Shown in pieces: positions 1 to 5,428 of a DNA stretch of 5,428 nucleotides; within the stretch, counting starts at the first letter, position 1; every line of letters starts with the position of its first letter. The notes below the pieces were generated by a model that did no database searches, was not told the DNA's origin, and was given only the letters and a program-made list of their open reading frames with translations. Made by a program: the position numbers and the translations under genes. The stretch is from Actinomycetota bacterium. Lineage in GTDB: Bacteria > Actinomycetota > Acidimicrobiia > Acidimicrobiales > Poriferisodalaceae. The stretch is taken from NCBI GenBank assembly GCA_013151655.1, contig JAADHX010000206.1, positions 1 through 5,428 on the forward strand. The letters run 5' to 3'.

Positions 1-984
1 AACGGAGACCGACTTACGCTCAGATCCGAGCTGATCGCCGTCGAGTCAGGCCAGACCCCGTTGGCCGCCAACGATGTGATCGTGGTGTCTGGCGGAGCCC
101 GCGGTGTTACGGCGGCCACGACAATCAAGCTGGCCGAGAGTTCTGGCGCAACGTTCGTGTTACTCGGGCGCTCCGAGGTACAAGACGAACCAGCGTCCTG
201 CGTCGATGCCATCGACGACGCCGCCATCAAGCGAACCCTGCTCGAGGCGGCCACGCTGGCCGGCGACGACCTCACGCCCCGCCAGCTTTCGGCTCAGGTC
301 GATCGGGTGCTTAACAGCCGCGAGATCAGGTCAACTCTCGAAACCATCGCCTCCGTCGGCGGGCGCGGCATCTACCGCACTGTCGACATCACAGACCGGG
401 CCGCTGTCGCAGTCGTTCTCACCGAGGTGAGGGGCACCATTGGGCCCATCACCGGAGTTGTTCATGGTGCCGGAGTGCTCGCCGACAAGGTCATCGCCGA
501 AAAAACCAACGAGCAGTTCGATGCAGTGTTCAGTACCAAGGTCACCGGCCTCAAGACACTTCTCGATCTAACCATCACCGACAGCTTGAAGCTGCTCTGT
601 TTGTTCTCGTCGGTGGCGGCGCGAACCGGCAACTTAGGTCAGTCCGACTATGCGATGGCCAACGAGGTGCTCAACAAAGTAGCTATCGCCGAACAGACCC
701 GCCGTGGCCCTGGTTGCGTGGTCAAGGCGCTTGGGTGGGGACCTTGGGCCGGCGGCATGGTTACCCCAGAACTCAAGCGTCACTTCGAGTCGATGGGTGT
801 AACGCTGATACCACTCGGTGCTGGCGCCACTATGTTCGTCGACGAGATCGCAAGCGCCCAGACCGACCAAGTCGAGGTAGTCCTCGGCGGCGGAGTTTTG
901 GTCTCTGGGTCAGCGAATGGTTCCAACTCAACACTGAGTCAGCGGGCCGACGATTCCAGGATTGGCGCGGAAGTTGGGGCGTGA
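1..984 (+). CDS. pfaA: PfaA-like PUFA synthase subunit, C-terminal part with ketoreductase domain (5' partial)
   Basis: This is the last 327 residues of a multidomain synthase. The frame is open to base 1, so the true start lies upstream and the TTG at 61 is internal. Seen: a Rossmann loop SGGARGVT (residues 30-37), the PfaA-style stretch LTPRQL..VDRVLNSREI (about 90-110), HGAGVLAD (155-162), Lys180, and FSSVAARTGNLGQSDYAMAN with Ser204, Tyr217 and Asn221 at the spacing of an active SDR-type KR. WGPWAGGMVTPELK and LIPLGAGA follow, as in PfaA KR domains. Known of the family: PfaA is KS-MAT-multiple ACP-KR, acts in the cytosol, and its KR reduces the ACP-bound 3-ketoacyl chain with NADPH. Only about 30 residues follow the KR fold, so no further domain is present. 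The stop overlaps the start of the next gene, so the two are probably co-translated. The KR assignment is very secure. The name pfaA rests on KR similarity and context, because the KS, MAT and ACP domains lie outside the window. Confidence 0.9.
   Translation, partial: NGDRLTLRSELIAVESGQTPLAANDVIVVSGGARGVTAATTIKLAESSGATFVLLGRSEVQDEPASCVDAIDDAAIKRTLLEAATLAGDDLTPRQLSAQVDRVLNSREIRSTLETIASVGGRGIYRTVDITDRAAVAVVLTEVRGTIGPITGVVHGAGVLADKVIAEKTNEQFDAVFSTKVTGLKTLLDLTITDSLKLLCLFSSVAARTGNLGQSDYAMANEVLNKVAIAEQTRRGPGCVVKALGWGPWAGGMVTPELKRHFESMGVTLIPLGAGATMFVDEIASAQTDQVEVVLGGGVLVSGSANGSNSTLSQRADDSRIGAEVGA
70..894 (+). other. Ketoreductase (KR) catalytic domain of the PfaA-like protein
   Basis: Domain within the first gene, about residues 24-298. 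The NADPH-binding glycine-rich loop is G31-G32-A33-R34-G35. The catalytic set is Lys180, Ser204, Tyr217 and Asn221; Ser and Tyr are 13 residues apart, as in active SDR enzymes. The strand after HGAG reads V-L-A-D, keeping the last Asp (Asp162) of the LDD signature that marks B-type KRs in modular polyketide synthases. B-type KRs make the (3R)-hydroxy product, which is the stereochemistry fatty-acid dehydratases use. An insert between residues about 60 and 115 (ELTP/NSREI region) is characteristic of PfaA-type KRs and absent from simple FabG. The domain looks intact and active. Confidence 0.88.
969..984 (+). promoter_or_regulatory. GTGA stop/start overlap with weak Shine-Dalgarno
   Basis: The GTG start of the second gene (981-983) overlaps the TGA stop of the first (982-984) by the GTGA tetranucleotide. 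A modest purine-rich match, GGAAG (969-973), sits 7 bases upstream of the GTG. There is no room for a promoter or terminator, so translational coupling within one operon is the likely arrangement. That would help keep the two megasynthase subunits in balance. The start is supported by the protein itself: the KS fold begins almost at once (PIAVVG at residues 6-11), and I found no ATG, GTG or TTG in this frame in the roughly 90 bases upstream. Confidence 0.75.
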
Positions 985-3900
985 AGAGCTTCGAACCCAT
1001 CGCTGTAGTTGGGCGGGCTTGCCTACTTCCGGGTGCTAACTCGCCCGCGGAGTTGTGGGAGGCCGTGGCGGCTGGCCGCGATCTAGTCACATCGGTGCCA
1101 AGTGGGCGGTGGGGCCTGGCGGCTGACGACGCGATCTGTGCCGACCCAGACGATTGCGCCGACCGCACTTGGTCAGACCGTGGGGGTTACATCGACGGCT
1201 TCGACGCGTTGTTCGACCCGAGCGGTTTCGGTGTGCCTGAGGACGAGGTTCGCAGGCTCGACCCTGTGTTCCAGTGGACGTTCCACACCGCCCGCGAGGC
1301 TCTACGAGATGCTGGTTACAGCGACGCCGATATGGGCAGCACCGGAGCGGTATTCGGAAATCTGTCTTTCCCGTCGGCTGGAATGGCTGCCCTCACCCAG
1401 GCCACTCTGGTTAATGGCATCGCCGGCTTCGATAGAGAGATCGACACGGCCGGTCTTGAGCCTCGTGACCGCTTCATGTCCGGGCTACCCGCTCTGCTGC
1501 TCGAACGCGCCCTTGGGCTCGGCACCGGTGCGACTGCTCTCGATGCGGCGTGCGCCAGCAGCCTCTATGCCATCAAACTTGCCTGCGATCGGCTCCACGA
1601 CGGCGACGCCGACCTCATGCTGGCTGGAGCTGTCAACTGTGCCGACATCCTCTGTATCCATCTGGGGTTCGCGGCGCTTAAGGCGCTCAGCCGCACTGGA
1701 CGTTCTAGGCCATTTCACGAGGATGCCGATGGCCTGGTTCCGGCCGAGGGTTGTGCATTCGTGGCCATGCGACGACTCAGCGACGCGGTTCGCGACGGCG
1801 ACACCATCCACGGGGTCATCCGTGGCGTTGGTCTTTCGAACGACGGCCGCGGTCGCGCCATGCTCGTGCCGTCAAGTGCCGGGCAGGAACGAGCGATTTC
1901 CCAAGCTTTCGAGATGTCTGGGCTATCGCCAAACGATGTATCGCTCATTGAGTGCCACGCGACGGGCACTCAGGTCGGTGACGGCACCGAGATCGAGTCA
2001 TCGGCCGCGGTCTATGGACCGTGTAGCGACTTACCAATTGGCTCGTTGAAGTCGAACCTTGGCCACTTGATCACTGCCGCAGGGGTGGCCGGTCTCATCA
2101 AGGTCATGGAGGCAATGGCGCACGAGATCAGACCTCAAACTCTGCATGTCGACAAACCACACCCGTCCATGGCCGGCTCGCCATTTCGTCTTCTGCAAGA
2201 CAACGAGCCATGGGATCGTGTCGCCACCTCAGACGGCGTGCTGCGAGCGGGTGTTTCTGCCTTCGGGTTCGGCGGAAACAACGCCCACCTGATCGTCGAA
2301 GAAGCGGGCGAACCGGCGAAGCTGGTAACCCTCGATTCGCCTGCGGGCGATCGTGTAGACGACGAGCCAATCGCAATCGTCGGCTTGGGGATTACCGCAG
2401 CGGGAGCCAGCGACCGAGCGGCGTTCGCCAAAGCCCTCCGCACGACAACTCCAGTACTCGACCTCAACGGAATGGGCTCGATCGGCCATATCGAGCTGGC
2501 GATGCAGCGTCAGAAGTTCCCACCGAACGACCTGGCTAAAACCCTTCCCCAGCAACTGGCGATGCTCCAAGTAACCGATGAGGCCCTCGCCGACGCTGGC
2601 GTCGTCCCTCGGGCCACCACCGGCGTCTACGTCGGAATGGGAACCGATCCGGAGGCGGCCCGTTTTGGGCTGCGCTGGCGCATCGCGACTCTTGGTCGAC
2701 AGTGGGGGGCCTCCGACGAGTGGGTTAGCGACGCCAGAGATCTCATCGGGCCAGTTCTCGACGCTCCAGCGGTGCTTGGGTCGATGCCGAACATTGTGGC
2801 CAATCGCCTCAACAGTCAGTTCGACCTGGCCGGTCCCTCATTCGCGGTCAGTTCCGAGGAGCGCAGCGGTCTTGACGCATTTACGCTGGCGGCCAGAGCC
2901 CTTCGCCACGGCGAGATCGATGCTGCGTTGGTCGGTGCTGTCGATATGTCCTGCGACCCAGTTCATCGAAGTGTCGCTGCCACCCTGCTGTCGTCAGATC
3001 ACCAGGTTCCCGGCGATGCCGCGGTGATGCTCGTGCTCAAGCGGTTGACCGACGCCGAACGCGACGGCGACAAGGTCTACGCAGTCCTGTCGGCTGGTCA
3101 CAATTCTGGAGGCGGCCAGAGCCCTTCTGGCGACGGCGATGCGAGTTCGGCACCAGACCACGCCGACCTGCAGCTTGGGTTCGGCCCGCGCACCGACAAC
3201 CTCACGCCCCTGTTCGGGCATGCGCATGCAGCCTCCTCTCTGGTTCACATCGCCGCCGCGGCGTTATGCCTGCATGAACGACTTCGGCCCGGCGGAGCGC
3301 CCCTGCTGGCTTCCAACTCTGGTGCCGGGTCTGGCCTTGGGGCTGGGCTCGGACCGCGAACCGCTGAGGTTGTGATCGATGCGATGGACGGCCTCGGCCC
3401 AAGGTCGGTCGTTTTGGCTGAGGCGTCAGCTCATCGAGCAGACGGCATCGGCCAGTCGCGCCGAGTTCACGTGTTCAGCGGGAGTAATGCGGCTGACGTC
3501 GTTGCGGCGCTTGACGTGCGTCGCGAGTCCATGTCCGGGTCAGACCCTGCTCGGCTGGTCATCGTGGCCGCTGGCGACGAACAGTTAGCGAGGCGTGCTC
3601 AGCGGGCCCGCCGTCACGTCCTCGAGGGACAACCACCGGGCGAGGGCGTTCACTACCGTGCGGCGCCCGTGGTTGGCGAGGTGGCCTTCGTCTTTACCGC
3701 TGCTGGGGCTGCCTACGGCGGGGCAGGTGGCGAACTGGTTCGAGCGATGCCAGAACTCGTCGATGCAGTGTCAAGCGTGTTCCCGCTCGGCGAGGCCGCA
3801 GGGTGGTTGTACTCCGACCCGCCAACTGATCCATCGCCCGACGATTTCCTCTGGGGCACGGCCCTAGTCAGCCAAGCTCACGCCTGCCTCACCCGCGACG

Positions 3901-5428
3901 TGTTAGGTCTCAGGCCAACGGCCGCCATCGGCTACTCGTCTGGTGAGAGCAACAGCTTGTTCGCATTCGGCGTCTGGTCCGACATGGCTGCCATGCGCCA
4001 AGACATCGACTCATGTCAGATGATGACCACCCAGCTTGGCGGCAGTTTCAACGCCATTGCTCGAGCTTGGGGAGTCGACCAAGCCTCCTGGGCCGTTTGG
4101 AACGCTTTGGCACCGGTCGACGACGTCAGGCTCGCCGTAACGGCCGAACCGCGAGTGCATCTGGCCATCATCAACACACACAACGATGTCGTGATAGCGG
4201 GCGACGCCGAGGCCTGCCAGCGAGTGGTCTCGGCACTCGGGCAGACGCGCTGTGTCAAGGTCGACTACAACCTTGCGTGCCATGTACCCGAGGTGGCCGC
4301 GGCTTTTCACGACGACTGGGTCGATGTTCACACTCGCCGGGTTCAAGCCGTGCCCGAGGTTCGTTTTTACTCCAACGGAGTCAATGGCGCGTACAAGGTC
4401 ACAACTGAGGCCTGTGCATCAGTTATCACGGCCCAGGCTGAGGCCACTATCGACTTCCCTGCGACCATCGAAGCCGCGTACGCCGATGGAGTGCGGATCT
4501 TTGTCGAACATGGCCCAGCAGGTGCGTGCACCAACTTCATCAGCACGATTCTTGCGGGCCGGGAGTTCCTGGCGGTGCAGCTCGACCGGAAGGGTCGCGG
4601 TCTCGACCAGGTGTTCGATGCTGCGGCCGCCTTGCTCGCCGCCGGGGTCGACGTCGATATCGAGGCGTTGATCGAGCGCCTGTCCGAGCCCGGGGCCGGG
4701 GCAGGGAACGCACCCGCCGATTCTGCTGGTGCCGATCACGTTCTGAGGTTTCCTGCTCACCGCGAGCCGGTCAGGCTCCCGCCGCTGGATGGACAGATAA
4801 TGGATCCGGCGCCGACATTGCCCCCCGTACGTTTGCCTGACGCCGCCGGGCCTCATCGAGTCGATGCCGACAACGTGATCGATCTCGATTTGAGAGAGGT
4901 CGAGGCGTCGCCGACCGAACCTGACCGCACCCCCGCGGTGGTGCCCGCAGCGTTACGTGAGTCAAGTCGCGGGGTCGGCGTTGCGGCGACGATCGAACGA
5001 CACATGGCATCGACCCTGGCGATACACGAGTCGTTCGTCGACCAACAGATCGCGATTCACGAGCAGTTCCTGAACGTGAGGACTTTAGCGTTCGGCGGTG
5101 TGGCGAGCGCAGCCGCCATTGTCGACCTGCCCACTAGCCACGCGCTGCTCGGGCCCGACGTCGTCGTCGATGAGGCGCGAGCGTTCGATTCCGCAAGGGC
5201 GCCCGCTGGCGGCCGGGTGCCGCCGAGCCAAGTGGGTTCCGATGCTGGCGCTAAACACCCCGACGGCGAGTCCACGCCGGTGCCAAGGTCGGACGTCGAC
5301 GACCGTTCCGGGCAAGATCGGGCCGTATTCAACCCCACTGGGCCGACGTGGAACCGCGACCAGCTCAAGACCCATTCGTCAGGCAAGATCTCGGAGCTGT
5401 TCGGGCCGATTTTCGAGCCTCAAGATCA
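981..5428 (+). CDS. PfaC-like PUFA synthase subunit, KS-CLF-AT-DH type (3' partial)
   Basis: An uninterrupted frame from GTG 981 to the window edge gives 1,482 complete residues with no stop. Domain order: KS about 5-441 (Cys191, His326, His362), CLF about 463-820 (Cys position occupied by Glu627), AT about 899-1220 (Ser986 in GYSSGE, His1101), a linker about 1221-1456 with an amphipathic helix at 1342-1367, then WNRDQL..GKISELFGPIF (1457-1477), the conserved lead-in to the first FabA-like DH of PfaC proteins. Known of the family: KS/CLF condenses malonyl units onto ACP-bound chains, and DH domains set the double bonds. The AT between CLF and DH matches the Pfa3-type order of myxobacteria rather than the gammaproteobacterial split into PfaB and PfaC. 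By comparison the protein should continue for roughly 1,000 residues past the window with one or more DH domains. It overlaps the PfaA-like gene by 4 bases. The family call is firm; pfaC versus pfa3 naming is a matter of convention, so no symbol is given. Confidence 0.92.
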   Translation, partial: MKSFEPIAVVGRACLLPGANSPAELWEAVAAGRDLVTSVPSGRWGLAADDAICADPDDCADRTWSDRGGYIDGFDALFDPSGFGVPEDEVRRLDPVFQWTFHTAREALRDAGYSDADMGSTGAVFGNLSFPSAGMAALTQATLVNGIAGFDREIDTAGLEPRDRFMSGLPALLLERALGLGTGATALDAACASSLYAIKLACDRLHDGDADLMLAGAVNCADILCIHLGFAALKALSRTGRSRPFHEDADGLVPAEGCAFVAMRRLSDAVRDGDTIHGVIRGVGLSNDGRGRAMLVPSSAGQERAISQAFEMSGLSPNDVSLIECHATGTQVGDGTEIESSAAVYGPCSDLPIGSLKSNLGHLITAAGVAGLIKVMEAMAHEIRPQTLHVDKPHPSMAGSPFRLLQDNEPWDRVATSDGVLRAGVSAFGFGGNNAHLIVEEAGEPAKLVTLDSPAGDRVDDEPIAIVGLGITAAGASDRAAFAKALRTTTPVLDLNGMGSIGHIELAMQRQKFPPNDLAKTLPQQLAMLQVTDEALADAGVVPRATTGVYVGMGTDPEAARFGLRWRIATLGRQWGASDEWVSDARDLIGPVLDAPAVLGSMPNIVANRLNSQFDLAGPSFAVSSEERSGLDAFTLAARALRHGEIDAALVGAVDMSCDPVHRSVAATLLSSDHQVPGDAAVMLVLKRLTDAERDGDKVYAVLSAGHNSGGGQSPSGDGDASSAPDHADLQLGFGPRTDNLTPLFGHAHAASSLVHIAAAALCLHERLRPGGAPLLASNSGAGSGLGAGLGPRTAEVVIDAMDGLGPRSVVLAEASAHRADGIGQSRRVHVFSGSNAADVVAALDVRRESMSGSDPARLVIVAAGDEQLARRAQRARRHVLEGQPPGEGVHYRAAPVVGEVAFVFTAAGAAYGGAGGELVRAMPELVDAVSSVFPLGEAAGWLYSDPPTDPSPDDFLWGTALVSQAHACLTRDVLGLRPTAAIGYSSGESNSLFAFGVWSDMAAMRQDIDSCQMMTTQLGGSFNAIARAWGVDQASWAVWNALAPVDDVRLAVTAEPRVHLAIINTHNDVVIAGDAEACQRVVSALGQTRCVKVDYNLACHVPEVAAAFHDDWVDVHTRRVQAVPEVRFYSNGVNGAYKVTTEACASVITAQAEATIDFPATIEAAYADGVRIFVEHGPAGACTNFISTILAGREFLAVQLDRKGRGLDQVFDAAAALLAAGVDVDIEALIERLSEPGAGAGNAPADSAGADHVLRFPAHREPVRLPPLDGQIMDPAPTLPPVRLPDAAGPHRVDADNVIDLDLREVEASPTEPDRTPAVVPAALRESSRGVGVAATIERHMASTLAIHESFVDQQIAIHEQFLNVRTLAFGGVASAAAIVDLPTSHALLGPDVVVDEARAFDSARAPAGGRVPPSQVGSDAGAKHPDGESTPVPRSDVDDRSGQDRAVFNPTGPTWNRDQLKTHSSGKISELFGPIFEPQD
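993..2303 (+). other. Ketosynthase (KS) domain, catalytically complete
   Basis: Residues about 5-441 of the second protein. It opens with PIAVVGRACLLPGA. The nucleophile is Cys191 in DAACASS, and the two decarboxylation histidines are His326 (ECHATGT) and His362 (LKSNLGH), with the conserved Lys357. The domain ends with GVSAFGFGGNNAH (GGTNAH in most KSs). LDPVFQWTFHTAREAL (about 94-109) replaces the usual DPQxR motif of modular KSs, which as I recall it is typical of PfaC-type KSs. Its role is decarboxylative Claisen condensation of the growing ACP-bound acyl chain with malonyl-ACP. All catalytic residues are present, so activity is expected. Confidence 0.92.
2367..3440 (+). other. Chain length factor (CLF), degenerate KS domain
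   Basis: Residues about 463-820. It begins with a second KS-like strand, PIAIVGLG, and contains MPNIVANRLNSQFDLAGPSFAVSSEERSG. Aligned to the KS nucleophile loop, the Cys falls on Glu627. No HGTGT/HATGT motif is found, and the stretch where it should lie (about residues 707-737) is a short Gly/Ser/Asp-rich loop. The equivalent of the second histidine survives in FGHAHAAS (His747). CLF domains pair with an active KS to form a KS-CLF dimer and help set chain length, and lack condensing activity themselves. The C-terminal boundary is approximate because the end of the fold is poorly conserved. Confidence 0.85.
3675..4640 (+). other. PfaB-type acyltransferase (AT) domain
   Basis: Residues about 899-1220. 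It begins VGEVAFVFTAAGAAYGG. The nucleophile is Ser986 in GYSSGE, with Tyr in place of the usual His of GHSxGE. GVWSDMAAM follows. The catalytic His is most likely His1101 in NLACHVPEV. RIFVEHGPAGACTNFI (about 1172-1187) is the C-terminal EhGP signature of AT folds. The Arg expected about 25 residues after the Ser in malonyl-specific ATs is absent (Ser1011 there), and the N-terminal GQG motif is not present. In PUFA synthases this position is the PfaB-type AT, linked to control of product identity or release, distinct from the malonyl-loading MAT of PfaA. Substrate is inferred only. Confidence 0.85.
4641..5348 (+). other. AT-DH inter-domain linker with amphipathic helix
   Basis: About 235 residues of the second protein with no recognisable catalytic motif. 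It is rich in Ala, Pro, Gly, Asp and Val, which suggests largely disordered linker. It contains LRFPAHREPVRLPP (about 1255-1268), a short segment of the kind that follows AT domains in synthases. A probable helix at 1342-1367 carries two near-copies of one hexapeptide (AIHESF at 1347-1352, AIHEQF at 1358-1363) 11 residues apart. There is no Asp-Ser-Leu phosphopantetheine site, so this is not an ACP. The reading frame and codon bias continue unchanged through it. It may position the AT and DH domains or mediate contacts with another subunit; the sequence does not say which. Confidence 0.7.
5349..5428 (+). other. Start of the FabA-like dehydratase region (truncated by window end)
   Basis: Residues 1457-1482. 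The segment WNRDQL followed by SGKISELFGPIF matches the conserved lead-in that precedes the first hotdog-fold DH in PfaC proteins. The catalytic His and Asp of the DH would be downstream of the window, so activity cannot be judged. In this family the DHs dehydrate 3-hydroxyacyl chains and, by 2,3/2,4 isomerisation, place the cis double bonds. Confidence 0.75.

Noticed and set aside
61..63. TTG as the start of the first gene
   Set aside because: The same frame is open back to base 1 and encodes plausible protein (GDRLTLRSEL) just before the KR. The KR of a PfaA protein is C-terminal, so the start is upstream of the window.
1102..2049. A long + strand open frame (315 codons) inside the KS region
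   Set aside because: Its translation is rich in Arg, Ser and Pro with no recognisable domain. The frame starting at 981 reads a KS with all catalytic residues through the same bases, so this is a high-GC shadow.
4689..4704. Short GC-rich tandem (CCGGGG repeated twice) that could be read as a terminator stem or repeat
   Set aside because: It lies inside the open frame as a Pro-Gly-Ala-Gly-Ala-Gly linker, has no T-run after it and only two imperfect copies; this is ordinary for a low-complexity linker.
4419..4856. Minus-strand open frame (145 codons) opposite the AT end and linker, and similar minus-strand frames elsewhere (for example 5057-5386)
   Set aside because: They lie fully opposite confident coding sequence, have no recognisable motifs or domains, and overlap one another in other frames, as expected by chance in high-GC coding DNA.
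4980..5082. Possible acyl carrier protein in the AT-DH linker
   Set aside because: A helix is present but there is no DSL/DSx phosphopantetheine attachment motif and no ACP-like four-helix pattern around it.

Overview
The window is one continuous stretch of coding DNA on the + strand. It holds parts of two adjacent genes of a PUFA-synthase-like (Pfa-type, iterative type I fatty acid/polyketide) locus. Both genes are cut by the window edges. The first (1-984) is the C-terminal end of a PfaA-like megasynthase and shows its ketoreductase (KR) domain. The second (981-5428, no stop reached) is a PfaC-like megasynthase reading ketosynthase (KS) - chain length factor (CLF) - acyltransferase (AT) - linker - first residues of a FabA-like dehydratase (DH).

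Layout: 1-984 KR end of gene 1; 981-984 a GTGA stop/start overlap; 993-2303 catalytically complete KS; 2367-3440 degenerate KS (CLF); about 3441-3674 inter-domain linker; 3675-4640 AT with a GYSSGE nucleophile motif; 4641-5348 long Ala/Pro/Gly/Asp-rich linker with one amphipathic helix; 5349-5428 the conserved entry to the DH region. No intergenic space, RNA gene, mobile element, CRISPR array or terminator is visible.

How the genes work together (family knowledge plus inference): acyl chains are carried on tandem ACPs, which should lie in the part of gene 1 upstream of this window. KS/CLF extends the chain, KR reduces the 3-keto group, DH domains downstream dehydrate or isomerise, and a separate PfaD-type enoyl reductase, not seen here, would finish the cycle. 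The AT is fused inside the KS-CLF protein. In marine gammaproteobacteria it is a separate PfaB protein. The fused order is recalled from myxobacterial Pfa3 and, for KS-CLF-AT, thraustochytrid OrfB.

Organism: high GC by eye (roughly 60-65%), strong G/C bias at third codon positions and a GTG start. This fits a high-GC bacterium such as an actinobacterium or a myxobacterium/deltaproteobacterium, but the sequence alone does not settle which. The end product (EPA, DHA, other PUFA or a specialised lipid) cannot be read from this window.
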